From Paenarthrobacter nicotinovorans (lineage in GTDB: Bacteria; Actinomycetota; Actinomycetes; Actinomycetales; Micrococcaceae), in contig NZ_CP089293.1 in the NCBI RefSeq assembly GCF_021919345.1, positions 372,001-436,000 of the forward strand: DNA of 64,000 nucleotides. Reading direction: 5' to 3'. Both the position numbers and the translations under genes were made by a program. The notes under the pieces are model-generated. The model saw only the letters and a list, made by a program, of their open reading frames with translations, was not told the DNA's origin and did no database searches. Shown here piece by piece: positions 52,945-62,101 of the stretch. The stretch's first letter is position 1; every line of letters starts with the position of its first letter.

Positions 52945-54963
52945 TCACTTGTCTTCGGAGTTCAGCTGGGGTTTGCCGACGAGCGGTATGGTCCCTGTGG
53001 CCGTTCCTCCGGGGCAATCGGACTCGTTACATTTCCCGGCGCACTCATGCTTGGTGACGAGGTCGAACTGGACGCCGCCGTGTTGCTCGACACCGGTCCG
53101 GATGGCTCGTTCAACCACCGAGGTGGCAAGTCGCTTATGCAGCGACAGGGGATCGCGCCGCAGGTCCTTGGTCAGGGCGAAACAGAGCAGCAGCATGACG
53201 ATCACGAACGGCAGCGCCGCCACGATGGTGACTCTTTGCAATCCGGCCAGGGCTTCGGATGGTTCATCACCACCAGCCAGCAGCATGACCGCTGCAACAG
53301 CACCGGTGAGGCTTCCCCAGAAGATGACCACGGCACGACGGGGGTGCTCAGCACCGTTGGAGCTGAGTGAGCCCATGACGATGGAGGCCGCGTCGGCACC
53401 GGTGATGAAGAAGATCGCCACGAGCACCATGGCCAGGACAATGACGGCGGCCGTGGCCCAGCCGGGCATTCCCAGGTTCTTGACGAGGTCGAAGAGTGCG
53501 CCGTCGAAGTTGACGGAAGGGACCCCGTTGGTTGTGGTCACCAGGCCGGGCGTACCGGCCTTGTCTGCTTCCTGCTGGACGTGGAATGCGGCTCCGCCGA
53601 AGATGCCGAACCAGATCACGCTGACAACGCTGGGGACCAGAAGCACGCCGGTAACGAATTGGCGGATGGTGCGGCCGCGGCTGATGCGCGCGATAAAGAG
53701 GCCAACGAAGGGCGTCCAGGAGATCCACCAGGCCCAGTAGAAGATGGTCCAGCTGGTCATCCAGCTGCGCAACGCGTCGTCGCCCACGGCTTCTGTCCTG
53801 GACGACATCTCCGCGAGGTCGCGGGCGTAGTCGCCGATGGCCGAGGGGATCAGGTTGAGGATGAACAGGGTGGGGCCGGCAACGAAGACGATGAGTGCAA
53901 GCACCACGGCCAGGACCATGTTGATGTTGGACAGCCACTGGATTCCGCGGCTGATGCCGGAAACCGCTGATGCTACGAAGCAGAACGTCAGGACGGCCAC
54001 GATGACCACCAGCACGGGAGTGCCGATCTCACCCGCCCAGCCGTTGGACGTCATGCCGCTGCCGATTTGCAGGGCGCCGAGGCCCAGGGAAGCAGCGGTT
54101 CCGAAGAGGGTGGCAAAGATGGCAAGGATGTTGATGAACTTTCCGATCGGCCCTTCGACCATCCGGATGCCGAACAGCGAAGTGAACGCTGCGGAGACCA
54201 GCTGTTTGCGGCCGAGGCGGTAGGTCCCGTAGGCCATGGCGATGCCAACCACTGCGTACATGGCCCACGGGTGGAGGGTCCAGTGGAAGATCGAGGTGGC
54301 CATGGCGGTCTGGATGGCGGCGGGCGTGCGGCCGTCCACGGTTCCTGGCGGGGGCGAGATGTAGTGGTAGAGAGGCTCAGCCACGCCGTAGAACATGAGG
54401 CCGATGCCCATGCCCGCGGCGAACATCATGGCCACCCAGGAGACGGTGCGGAATTCGGGCTTCTCGCCGTCCTTGCCCAGCGGGATGTTGCCGAATTTGC
54501 CCAGGGCCAGCCATAGGACAAAGACGACGAACAAGGAGGCGAGGACCATGAAGAGCCAGCCTGTGTATTCCATGACCCAGTTCAGGGCCCCTTTGGATGT
54601 TTCCGAAAGGCTGTCGCGTCCGACAAAGCCCCAGACCACGAAGGCGACGGCGATGGCGCCCGTGATCCCGAAGGTGACTTTGTCGAGGGTAAGTTTCTGG
54701 TTCCGGCGGGCGGAGACGGCCTGCTCGGTCTTGGCGTTGCGCAGTTCCACCAGGATCTGATCGTATTCTTCAGAATCGGGGAGAGTCTCTGCGCCTCCAT
54801 CCTCGTCGTTGAGGGCTGCCGGGTTTGTTGCATCGGGGGAGCTGCTGATGACTTCTTCAGGAAGCTCCACGTGGGCGGGTCGGGTTGCTGGACTGCCTGC
54901 CGGACGATCGTCGGCAGGCAACTCCTCAGGTGTTAACGGTTTTATGTCACTGTTTGTAGCCAT
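52945..54963 (-). CDS. BCCT-family betaine/choline/carnitine transporter
   Basis: 672 residues with 12 helices. BCCT hallmarks are GIGLMFYGVAEPLYHYISPP, HWTLHPWAMYAVVGIAMAYG (Trp of the substrate box), SWMTSWTIFYWAWWISWTPF and VGLFIARISRGRTIRQFV. Long polar N- and C-terminal tails (~100 and ~90 residues; the C-tail has two Cys pairs) may regulate activity. It imports quaternary-ammonium compounds with Na+ or H+. ATG at 54963 has AAAGGA upstream. Beside C1-oxidation genes it probably feeds betaine or choline for catabolism. Confidence 0.93.
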   Translation of the reverse strand: MATNSDIKPLTPEELPADDRPAGSPATRPAHVELPEEVISSSPDATNPAALNDEDGGAETLPDSEEYDQILVELRNAKTEQAVSARRNQKLTLDKVTFGITGAIAVAFVVWGFVGRDSLSETSKGALNWVMEYTGWLFMVLASLFVVFVLWLALGKFGNIPLGKDGEKPEFRTVSWVAMMFAAGMGIGLMFYGVAEPLYHYISPPPGTVDGRTPAAIQTAMATSIFHWTLHPWAMYAVVGIAMAYGTYRLGRKQLVSAAFTSLFGIRMVEGPIGKFINILAIFATLFGTAASLGLGALQIGSGMTSNGWAGEIGTPVLVVIVAVLTFCFVASAVSGISRGIQWLSNINMVLAVVLALIVFVAGPTLFILNLIPSAIGDYARDLAEMSSRTEAVGDDALRSWMTSWTIFYWAWWISWTPFVGLFIARISRGRTIRQFVTGVLLVPSVVSVIWFGIFGGAAFHVQQEADKAGTPGLVTTTNGVPSVNFDGALFDLVKNLGMPGWATAAVIVLAMVLVAIFFITGADAASIVMGSLSSNGAEHPRRAVVIFWGSLTGAVAAVMLLAGGDEPSEALAGLQRVTIVAALPFVIVMLLLCFALTKDLRRDPLSLHKRLATSVVERAIRTGVEQHGGVQFDLVTKHECAGKCNESDCPGGTATGTIPLVGKPQLNSEDK

Positions 54964-55129
54964 GAGCGGGTCCTTTGCTCGGCGAGTCATGGGTTTTGCG
55001 TTGATGCACGGCCTTGGGCTGTGCGTTCGGAGAAGGTTAGGAACGTTCCGCATGAATCAACAACATTCGCGCTAAGCAACAGAGTGCGCCCCGTCACACA
55101 TCAAAGTCAAGGCTTTTCCCGTCTTTGAC

Positions 55130-55153
55130 GGCCACTTGATATATCAATTGGCC
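55130..55153. promoter_or_regulatory. 24-bp palindrome upstream of the BCCT gene
   Basis: The centre TTGATATATCAA is a perfect 12-bp palindrome, extended by GGCCA/TGGCC with one mismatch pair. A wider inverted repeat GTCAAGGC/GCCTTGAC (55106-55113 and 55151-55158) overlaps it. It lies 167 bp before the transporter ATG and about 80 bp beyond the IclR gene's stop. Confidence 0.55.
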
Positions 55154-55230
55154 TTGACGTGGGGTGTTGCCTATCATGATGACCGTTGCGCCAAGAGCGC
55201 CACGGGGGAAGAGCTGGTTACGGGTCCGGG

Positions 55231-56037
55231 CTAACGGGGCCTGTAGCCCATCCTGGCGCTGATACTCAGCCCGGCCTCGCGCAGTCCATCGATGAGGCCC
55301 GGCTGCTCTTCTGGCGAAAAACGGAACGCCGGACCGGAGATGCTCACGGCGGCAATGACACTGCCGGTGTGGTTGAAAATGGGCACAGCCACGGCGGTGA
55401 GGCCGATCTCAAACTCTTCGTGGACCGTGGCGTATCCGTTGCGGGCCACGTCCAGCAGTTGCTTCTCCAGCTCTCCGCGGTTCGTCACCGTGCGGGGCGT
55501 TCGTGCAGGCAGCCCCACCGCCTTGAAAACCTGGGTTCTTTCGTCTGCCGTCAGTGCTGCCAGGAGAACCTTGCCGCTCGACGTGGCATGCAACGGCGTC
55601 AGGCTCCCCACCCAGTCATAGGTGGCCAAAGTCGACGGTCCCATCGCCTGGTCCACGTTGACCGCATAGTTGGACCTCAGGACAGCCAGATTGACCGTCT
55701 CCTTGTACTCGTGAGCCAGGGCCTCCAGCACTTCCCGTGCCTCGTGGACAACACTCAGCCTGCCGGGGATGGATGACGCCAGGCGGAGGATGCCGAAGCC
55801 CAACTGGTACTTGCCACGTTCGCTGTTTTGCCGGACGAGGTCGCGGCCAACCAGGGAGCCCACAAGCCGGGACACGGTGGATTTGTGGACGCCCATCTCC
55901 TCGGCGATTTCGCTCACTCCGGCGTCGCCTTCCCGGGCCAGGATTTCCAGGATCTGGAGGGCGCGGTCCACTGACTGGACGCCTCCGCCCTGGGCGTCCG
56001 CGTCCTTGTCGAAGTCCGGGTTGTTGCGTGCGGCCAT
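55231..56037 (-). CDS. IclR-family regulator of the C1/betaine cluster
   Basis: 268 residues from ATG 56037 (GAGG five bases upstream). DNA-binding part: SVDRALQILEILAREGDAGV, then EIAEEMGVHKSTVSRLVGSL. Effector part: YAVNVDQAMGPSTLATYDWV, LHATSSGKVLLAALTADERT and AVAVPIFNHTGSVIAAVSIS. It lies between fdhD and the BCCT gene on the same strand, so it probably governs the formaldehyde/formate genes, the transporter, or both. Confidence 0.9.
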   Translation of the reverse strand: MAARNNPDFDKDADAQGGGVQSVDRALQILEILAREGDAGVSEIAEEMGVHKSTVSRLVGSLVGRDLVRQNSERGKYQLGFGILRLASSIPGRLSVVHEAREVLEALAHEYKETVNLAVLRSNYAVNVDQAMGPSTLATYDWVGSLTPLHATSSGKVLLAALTADERTQVFKAVGLPARTPRTVTNRGELEKQLLDVARNGYATVHEEFEIGLTAVAVPIFNHTGSVIAAVSISGPAFRFSPEEQPGLIDGLREAGLSISARMGYRPR

Positions 56038-56165
56038 GCTGCCTCGTGTCGTTGTCCAGGCAGGCGGCCCTGGGCCTGGTAGCCCTGAACGGCCTGCACC
56101 CTCGTCTTTCCTCATCCTAGACGGAGTTTTACACGGACTCTTTCACATCATGGGGCACTCGTAAC

Positions 56166-57044
56166 TTATGCGCTGACGGCCACCTCCGGGACGTTGGCCC
56201 GTGAATCGATGAGTCGTTCCCTTCCTGCATAGACGTTCAGGCTGTGGCCACGGCTGAAGCCCACCAGGGTCAGGCCGGTCCCCACTGCAAGATCGGCCGC
56301 CAGGCTCGAGGGTGCGCTGACTGCTGACAAGACGGGTATTCCGGCCAGCGCGGCCTTCTGGACGAGTTCGAACGATGCCCTGCCGGAGACCTGCAGGACC
56401 AGGCCCGTCAGCGGCAACAGGTCCTGGCGGAGTGCCCACCCCACCACCTTGTCGACGGCGTTGTGGCGCCCCACGTCCTCGCGAAGGCACAGGAGCTCCG
56501 GCTCGGAACCATCCACCCTGAAGAGTCCCGCAGCATGGACACCGCCGGTCCTGTCGAAAACGGCCTGGGCCTCACGGAGGCGGTCCGGCAGCCCGGCCAG
56601 GAGATCGACGGGAACCCGCAGCCCATCCAGGGACGCGTCGTAGTGGATGGTCTTGCGCACGGCGTCGATCGAGTCGGTTCCGCAGATGCCGCACGAGCTG
56701 GACGTGTAGACGTGGCGTTTGGTGTCCGGCAGGGGCACGTCCGGGCGCAGCTGGGCGTCGACGACATTGAAGGTCTGTGTCCCGTCCTTTTCGCCGGCAC
56801 AGAACCGCAGGGAGAGCAGTTCCGATGGGTTCCGGATGATGCCCTCGGACACCAGGAACCCGGCCACAAGATCGAAGTCGTCCCCGGGTGTCCGCATTGT
56901 CACTGCGAAGGAGGTCCCACCGATCCTGATTTCCAGTGGCTCCTCGGCAGCCAGGACGTCCTCTTTGTAACGAACAGGGTGCTCGCCGCCCGTCCCATCG
57001 AGTTGGAAGCGGTGGATTTTCCTGCGCTGCGTCATGCGGGCCAT
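56166..57044 (-). CDS. fdhD: Formate dehydrogenase accessory sulfurtransferase FdhD
   Basis: 292 residues. The sulphur-carrying Cys118-x-x-Cys121 lies in TSSSCGICGTDSIDAV, with family blocks TPGDDFDLVAGFLVSEGIIR, EDVGRHNAVDKVVGWAL and VSGRASFELVQKAALAGIPV. FdhD hands sulphur to the bis-MGD cofactor of formate dehydrogenases. It overlaps moeA by 13 bp. The client is presumably the molybdoenzyme at 59772-62090. Confidence 0.95.
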   Translation of the reverse strand: MARMTQRRKIHRFQLDGTGGEHPVRYKEDVLAAEEPLEIRIGGTSFAVTMRTPGDDFDLVAGFLVSEGIIRNPSELLSLRFCAGEKDGTQTFNVVDAQLRPDVPLPDTKRHVYTSSSCGICGTDSIDAVRKTIHYDASLDGLRVPVDLLAGLPDRLREAQAVFDRTGGVHAAGLFRVDGSEPELLCLREDVGRHNAVDKVVGWALRQDLLPLTGLVLQVSGRASFELVQKAALAGIPVLSAVSAPSSLAADLAVGTGLTLVGFSRGHSLNVYAGRERLIDSRANVPEVAVSA

Positions 57045-58297
57045 ACGGTGGGCCTTCCTGGCTGGTTCTGGCCCGGGTTACCGATGGGCGCTGTCCACGG
57101 CAGGGGCAGCACGGGAACCGGCTCGCCGGCCACTGCTCCTTCCGGAGGCACCGCCATATACGCGTCGGCCCACGCGAGCCCGCGCATCATCCCGGGACCA
57201 GCGTGTGCGGCCGGGAACACCAGCCCGTGGATGAGCCGGCAGGGTATGAGGCGCGTCTTTCCCTGGACGGGTTCGATGTCGGCGCCGGAAAGCAGCGGAG
57301 TGGCCTCCTGGAAGGGGCGGTTTCCCAGGGCGGCGAGCAGGGGTTCGCCCAGGGTCATGAGGGTCAGCATGGCTGCCAGCGGATTGCCCGGCAGCCCGAT
57401 GATGAAGTGACCGTCCGGCAGTTCGGCCATGACGGCGGGATGCCCGGGGCGCATGGCTACCCCGTCCAGCAGGAGCCGCCCGCCGAGCGCCGCAACGGCG
57501 GCACGGAAGTGGTCTGTACCGGATTTACCGGTGCCTCCGGTGGTGATCGTCACCTCGGGACGCCGCCCGTCACCGGCGCCGTCCAGTGCCGCCAGCCACT
57601 CTCCGTACGAGTCGCCGATCCGTAGCTGCCCATCCGGCACTCCGCCCAATTGCGGGATGACGGCATTGAGCTGCGGACCAAAAGCATCGCGCACCTGTCC
57701 GGGCGCGGGGTCACCTGAGGTGACCACTTCAGAACCGGTCATGACGACGGCGACCCTCGGCTTGCGCTGTACCTGCAGCTGATCGTGGCCGGCCACCGCG
57801 GCCAGGGCAAGGTGGGCCGGATTGAGGAGGGTGCCGGCGGGTATGAGGACGTCGCCTGCGGTGGCTTCTTCGCCGGCCGGGCGGATATGGCGGCCGGGAA
57901 GTGTTTCGCCCGGTTTCACCTCCGGCCCCAAGGTGAGGTGCCCGTCGTCGGACACCTGTCCGCTTTCCTTGCGGAGCACGGTGGTGGCTCCGGCAGGAAT
58001 GAGGCCTCCGGTGGCAATGACACTGGCTTCTCCGGCAGAAAGGCGCCGCCCGGGCCCGGTGAGTGCCCAGGGCCCTTCACCGCTGATGGCCCAGCCGTCC
58101 ATGGCTGATGACGCGTAATGGGGAAGGTCCTGTCGGGCGACAACATCGCGGGCCAAAGTGCAGCCGATCGCCGCGTCGAAGCCTGTTGGTGCGGAGGGGA
58201 GGGGAGCTGCGCAGTGGTACGCCAGTTGCCGGGCTTCGGCCCACGTCATGGCATGGTTCCGCTGGAGGCCGGCTGTTAACTCCTCTTGTGCAAGCAT
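57032..58297 (-). CDS. moeA: Molybdopterin molybdenumtransferase MoeA
   Basis: 421 residues. MoeA blocks: LPHYASSAMDGWAISG, VAVVMTGSEVVTSGDPAPGQ, TITTGGTGKSGTDHFRAAVA (GGTSxG-type) and HFIIGLPGNPLAAMLTLMTL. It inserts molybdate into adenylated molybdopterin. It is locally paired with fdhD and a molybdoenzyme, as a dedicated copy for this cluster. ATG at 58297 has AGGAA ten bases upstream; an in-frame ATG also lies at 58252. Confidence 0.93.
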   Translation of the reverse strand: MLAQEELTAGLQRNHAMTWAEARQLAYHCAAPLPSAPTGFDAAIGCTLARDVVARQDLPHYASSAMDGWAISGEGPWALTGPGRRLSAGEASVIATGGLIPAGATTVLRKESGQVSDDGHLTLGPEVKPGETLPGRHIRPAGEEATAGDVLIPAGTLLNPAHLALAAVAGHDQLQVQRKPRVAVVMTGSEVVTSGDPAPGQVRDAFGPQLNAVIPQLGGVPDGQLRIGDSYGEWLAALDGAGDGRRPEVTITTGGTGKSGTDHFRAAVAALGGRLLLDGVAMRPGHPAVMAELPDGHFIIGLPGNPLAAMLTLMTLGEPLLAALGNRPFQEATPLLSGADIEPVQGKTRLIPCRLIHGLVFPAAHAGPGMMRGLAWADAYMAVPPEGAVAGEPVPVLPLPWTAPIGNPGQNQPGRPTVWPA

Positions 58298-58338
58298 GGA
58301 TGTCCGTTTCCTGGGTGGTGCTTCCGGTGTGGAAGGCA

Positions 58339-58385
58339 CCGGGGACTGCACGGCCTTCCCGTAATTACTGCCGCGCAGTCCCCGG
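58339..58385. terminator. Hairpin between fdhA and moeA
   Basis: CCGGGGACTGC (58339-58349) pairs with GCAGTCCCCGG (58375-58385), starting 9 bp after the fdhA stop on the minus strand. No T-run follows, so it may attenuate rather than end transcription. Confidence 0.55.
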
Positions 58386-58394
58386 TAGCTGTTG

Positions 58395-59612
58395 TCAGGC
58401 CTTCACGTAGCCGTTGGGGTTCAGTACGAACTTGGTTGCGGCTCCGGCGTCGAATTCGGCGTAGCCGCGGGGCGCGTCTTCGAGCGGGATGGCCTGGGCG
58501 TTGACCGCCTTGGCGATCTGGACCTTGTCGTGGAGGATGGCCATCATCAACTGGCGGTTGTACTTCATCACGGGGCATTGACCGGTGGTGAAGGACAAGG
58601 ACTTGGCCCAGCCCGTCCCCAACGACAGGGAGAGCGAACCGTGCTTGGCGGCGTCGTCGATTCCGCCCGGATCGCCGGTCACGTAGAGGCCCGGGATGCC
58701 CAGGGCGCCGCCGGCCGCGGTGATGTCCATGAGTGAGTTCAGCACGGTGGCCGGGGCTTCGTGCGAGGCGTCCTTTCCGTGTCCCCGGGCTTCGAAGCCC
58801 ACAGCGTCAACGCCGCAGTCCACTTCGGGAACGCCCAGGATCTGCTCGATCTGGTCCTTGGGATCGCCTTGGGAGACGTTGACGGTTTCGCAGCCGAAGG
58901 ATCGGGCCTGGGCCAGGCGGTCCTCGTTCATGTCGCCCACAATCACGACGGCGGCCCCCAGCAGTTGGGCGCCGACCGCGGCAGCGATGCCCACGGGACC
59001 GGCACCGGCAACGTACACGGTGGACCCGACGCCGACACCGGCTGTGACTGCGCCGTGGAAGCCGGTGGGGAAAATGTCCGAGAGCATGGTCAGGTCCATG
59101 ATCTTCTCCAGGGCCTGGTCCCGGTCCGGGAAGCGCAGGAGGTTCCAGTCCGCGTACGGGACCAGGACATACTCCGCCTGTCCGCCGACCCAGCCTCCCA
59201 TGTCCACGTAGCCGTAGGCGCTGCCGGGGCGGTCGGGGTTGACGTTGAGGCAGATGCCGGTCTTCTGTTCCTTGCAGTTCCGGCAGCGGCCACAGGAGAT
59301 GTTGAACGGTACCGAGACGATGTCACCTACCTTGATGAATTCGACGTCGGGTCCCACCTCCACCACTTCACCGGTGATTTCGTGGCCAAGGACAAGGTTC
59401 TGCGGTGCGGTGGTGCGTCCGCGGACCATGTGCTGGTCCGAACCGCAGATGTTGGTGGTCACTGTCCGCAGGATGGCCCCGTGCGGGACCTTCCTGCCGA
59501 CGTTGGCCGGGTTGACGCCCGGTCCGTCCTTGAGTTCAAACGTTGGGTAGTCGGTGTCGATGATTTCGACGACACCGGGTTCCTTGTAGGCGACTGCTCT
59601 GTTTCCTGACAT
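58395..59612 (-). CDS. fdhA: Glutathione-independent formaldehyde dehydrogenase
   Basis: 405 residues, zinc-dependent medium-chain dehydrogenase. Catalytic zinc: Cys in TNICGSDQHMVRGR and GHEITGEV. Structural zinc: CGRCRNCKEQKTGIC. NAD site: VYVAGAGPVGIAAAVGAQLL. The long insertions and C-terminal part (TGQCPVMKYNRQLMMAILHD) match the Pseudomonas-type formaldehyde dismutase/dehydrogenase with tightly bound NAD. It oxidises formaldehyde to formate, feeding the neighbouring formate dehydrogenase. The 159-bp upstream region holds three copies of a 15-mer. Confidence 0.94.
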   Translation of the reverse strand: MSGNRAVAYKEPGVVEIIDTDYPTFELKDGPGVNPANVGRKVPHGAILRTVTTNICGSDQHMVRGRTTAPQNLVLGHEITGEVVEVGPDVEFIKVGDIVSVPFNISCGRCRNCKEQKTGICLNVNPDRPGSAYGYVDMGGWVGGQAEYVLVPYADWNLLRFPDRDQALEKIMDLTMLSDIFPTGFHGAVTAGVGVGSTVYVAGAGPVGIAAAVGAQLLGAAVVIVGDMNEDRLAQARSFGCETVNVSQGDPKDQIEQILGVPEVDCGVDAVGFEARGHGKDASHEAPATVLNSLMDITAAGGALGIPGLYVTGDPGGIDDAAKHGSLSLSLGTGWAKSLSFTTGQCPVMKYNRQLMMAILHDKVQIAKAVNAQAIPLEDAPRGYAEFDAGAATKFVLNPNGYVKA

Positions 59613-59647
59613 GGTTACTCCCTGTTCCTTGCTGTTGTTGAACTGAG

Positions 59648-59760
59648 CTGTCCAACGGTCCGAAAGCGGTGCTTCGATGAGGAATACCTCCCCAGGTTTC
59701 AGGCCACCGAAGCACCATTCACGGACAGTTGGACATATCGATAAACGGACAAATGGACAG
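59648..59760. promoter_or_regulatory. fdhA promoter region with three 15-mer operator-like copies
   Basis: CGGACAGTTGGACAT (59722-59736) and CGGACAAATGGACAG (59746-59760) are direct repeats 24 bp apart. CGGACCGTTGGACAG is the reverse complement of 59648-59662. Between them, GGTGCTTCG (59668-59676) and CGAAGCACC (59708-59716) form a 9-bp inverted repeat. The arrangement in the fdhA upstream region suggests binding by a regulator, most simply the IclR protein at 55231. Confidence 0.6.
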
Positions 59761-59771
59761 TTGTGGTGCGG

Positions 59772-62090
59772 CTAGGCCTTTTCCAGCCGGATGATCACGG
59801 ACTTCGAGGTCGGGGTGCCGCTGGTGTCGGCGACGGAATCCAGCGGCACCAGGACGTTGGTTTCGGGGTAGTACGCGGCGGCGCAGCCTTTCGGCGTCGA
59901 ATAGGAAACGATGCGGAAGTTTTCGGCCCGTCGCTCTGTCCCGTGGAACTCTGAGACCAGGTGGACCATGTCCCCATCGGCAAAGCCGAGCTCGCTGATG
60001 TCCCCTGCGTTGATCAGCACCACCCGACGCCCGCCGTGGATGCCGCGGTACCGGTCGTCCTTGCCGTAAATGGTGGTGTTGTACTGGTCGTGGGAGCGCA
60101 GGGTTTGGAGGACCAGCTTGCCCGGCGGGACTTTGATGAACTCCAGTTCATTGCCCGTGAAGTGCGCTTTCCCGGAGGCCGTGTCGAACTTCCTGGCGTC
60201 GCGGGGCGGGTGGGGCAGCACGAAGCCGCCGGGATGCTGGATCCGGGCTTCGAAGTCTTCGAAACCGTCGAAGACCGCCTCGATGTGTTTCCTGATCAGG
60301 GTGTAGTCGTCCCTCATGGCGAGCCAGGAAGCCCTGGGGGTGTTGGGCAAGCGCTGGTACCCGTCGGTGAAAAGCTTGTCCGCGAGGTTGCAGACGATCG
60401 CGACTTCGGAGTGGAGGTGCTCGCTTGCAGGCTTCAGGCGGCCACGTGAGGCGTGGACGGCACTCATGGAATCTTCCACGGTGACCCGCTGGTCACCGGT
60501 TCGCTGGGTGTCCTTTTCGGTGCGGCCGAGGGTCGGCAGGATCAGTGCCCGCCGGCCGGTGGACAGGTGCGAGTGGTTCAGCTTGGTGGAGATCTGGACG
60601 GTCAACCGGGTGTTGGCCAAGGCGTGCTCGGTGACCTCGGAGTCGGGGGCGGCCCGCACGAAATTGCCGCCCATTCCCATGAAGAAACGGACTTTCCCGT
60701 CCCGCATGGCACGGATGGCCGCAACAGTGTCATAGCCGTGGTCCCGGGGCGACCGGAATTCGAATTCCTGGTCCAGTCGGTCGTGGAATGCTTCCGGCAT
60801 CTTCTCAAAGATGCCCATGGTGCGGTCGCCCTGGACATTCGAGTGGCCACGCACAGGGCAGACGCCGGCGCCGGGCTTGCCGATGTTTCCTTGGAGCAGC
60901 AGGACGTTCACCACGTCGCGGAGCGTGGGCACGGAGTGCTTGTGCTGCGTCAGGCCCATGGCCCAGCAGACAATGGTGGCGCTGGAAGCCAGAAGCCGTT
61001 CACCGGTGGCGTGGATCTGTTCCAGGGTGAGCCCCGTTGCCTCCACGATGTCATCCCATTCCACCTTCTCCAGAAAACGGAGATAGTCGTCGATGCCCAC
61101 GGTGTGGTCATTGATGAACGCGTGGTCAAGAACGGTTTCCAGGCCCGGGGTCTTGCGGCCCTCGGCTTCGGCTTCCAGGAGGTATTTACCCAGGCCCTGG
61201 AAGAGAGCCTGGTCGCCACCGGCACGGATCTGCAGGAAATCGTCCGTCAGCTGCGTTCCTTGGATCATTCCTGCCACATGCTGCGGGTTTTCGAAGTGCA
61301 GGAGTCCGGCTTCGGGAAGTGGATTGACGGACACGATGACCGCACCGTTCTTCTTGGCCTTCTCCAGCGCACTGAGCATGCGAGGGTGGTTGGTTCCGGG
61401 ATTTTGCCCGGCGACGAAGATCAGCGACGCCGTTTCCAGATCGGTGAGGCTGACGGAGCCTTTACCGATACCGATCGTTTCCACCAAGGCGGAACCGGAG
61501 GATTCGTGGCACATGTTGGAACAGTCGGGCAGGTTGTTCGTGCCGATTCCGCGGACCAGGAGCTGATATACGAAAGCTGCTTCGTTGGACGTCCGGCCCG
61601 AGGTGTAGAACACCGCTTGGTCCGGGCTTTCCAGCTCCCTGAGTTCCCGGGCCATCAGCTCGTAAGCGTCGTCCCAGTCGATCGGGGTGTAGTGGGTGGC
61701 TCCTTCTTCAAGGACCATGGGATGCGTCAGGCGCCCCTGTTGGCCCAGCCAGTAGTCGTCGCGGGTCTTCAGTTCTTCCACTGAGTACTTGGCGAAGAAT
61801 TCGGGAGTGACGCGCCGGCGGGTGGCTTCCTCAGCAACGGCTTTGGCGCCGTTCTCGCAGAACTCCGCCGCGTTCCGCTTTTCATGTTCGGGCCAGGCAC
61901 AGCCCATGCAGTCGAAACCGTCCAGCTGGTTTACGGCGAGCAGGGTCTGGACGCTGCGCACCGGACCCATCTGTTCCAGCGAGATTTTCAACGCGTTGGC
62001 GACGGCCGGGATGCCCACCGCCTTGGTTTTGGGTTTGGTGACGGTCAGCTTTGACTCATCAATATTTCCGTCGGGGGCTTTGGTAGCCAT
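59772..62090 (-). CDS. FdhF/YdeP-family molybdopterin oxidoreductase, probable formate dehydrogenase
   Basis: 772 residues. N-terminal Cys61-x-x-Cys64 (GFDCMGCAWPEH) is only part of a normal four-Cys [4Fe-4S] motif, typical of the YdeP branch. The molybdenum ligand is probably Cys194 in NMCHESSGSAL. Cofactor blocks: LIFVAGQNPGTNHPRMLSAL, CWAMGLTQHKHSVPTLRDVV, GVCPVRGHSNVQGDRTMGIF, and a C-terminal molydopterin-dinucleotide domain. Neighbouring fdhD, moeA and fdhA support formate oxidation, though YdeP-type enzymes are poorly characterised. It starts 11 bp after folD. Confidence 0.85.
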   Translation of the reverse strand: MATKAPDGNIDESKLTVTKPKTKAVGIPAVANALKISLEQMGPVRSVQTLLAVNQLDGFDCMGCAWPEHEKRNAAEFCENGAKAVAEEATRRRVTPEFFAKYSVEELKTRDDYWLGQQGRLTHPMVLEEGATHYTPIDWDDAYELMARELRELESPDQAVFYTSGRTSNEAAFVYQLLVRGIGTNNLPDCSNMCHESSGSALVETIGIGKGSVSLTDLETASLIFVAGQNPGTNHPRMLSALEKAKKNGAVIVSVNPLPEAGLLHFENPQHVAGMIQGTQLTDDFLQIRAGGDQALFQGLGKYLLEAEAEGRKTPGLETVLDHAFINDHTVGIDDYLRFLEKVEWDDIVEATGLTLEQIHATGERLLASSATIVCWAMGLTQHKHSVPTLRDVVNVLLLQGNIGKPGAGVCPVRGHSNVQGDRTMGIFEKMPEAFHDRLDQEFEFRSPRDHGYDTVAAIRAMRDGKVRFFMGMGGNFVRAAPDSEVTEHALANTRLTVQISTKLNHSHLSTGRRALILPTLGRTEKDTQRTGDQRVTVEDSMSAVHASRGRLKPASEHLHSEVAIVCNLADKLFTDGYQRLPNTPRASWLAMRDDYTLIRKHIEAVFDGFEDFEARIQHPGGFVLPHPPRDARKFDTASGKAHFTGNELEFIKVPPGKLVLQTLRSHDQYNTTIYGKDDRYRGIHGGRRVVLINAGDISELGFADGDMVHLVSEFHGTERRAENFRIVSYSTPKGCAAAYYPETNVLVPLDSVADTSGTPTSKSVIIRLEKA

Positions 62091-62101
62091 GAGGTTTCCC
62101 T

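Noticed and set aside
60453..61784. 443-codon plus-strand frame opposite the molybdoenzyme
   Set aside because: Shadow frame; the minus-strand gene has cofactor motifs throughout.
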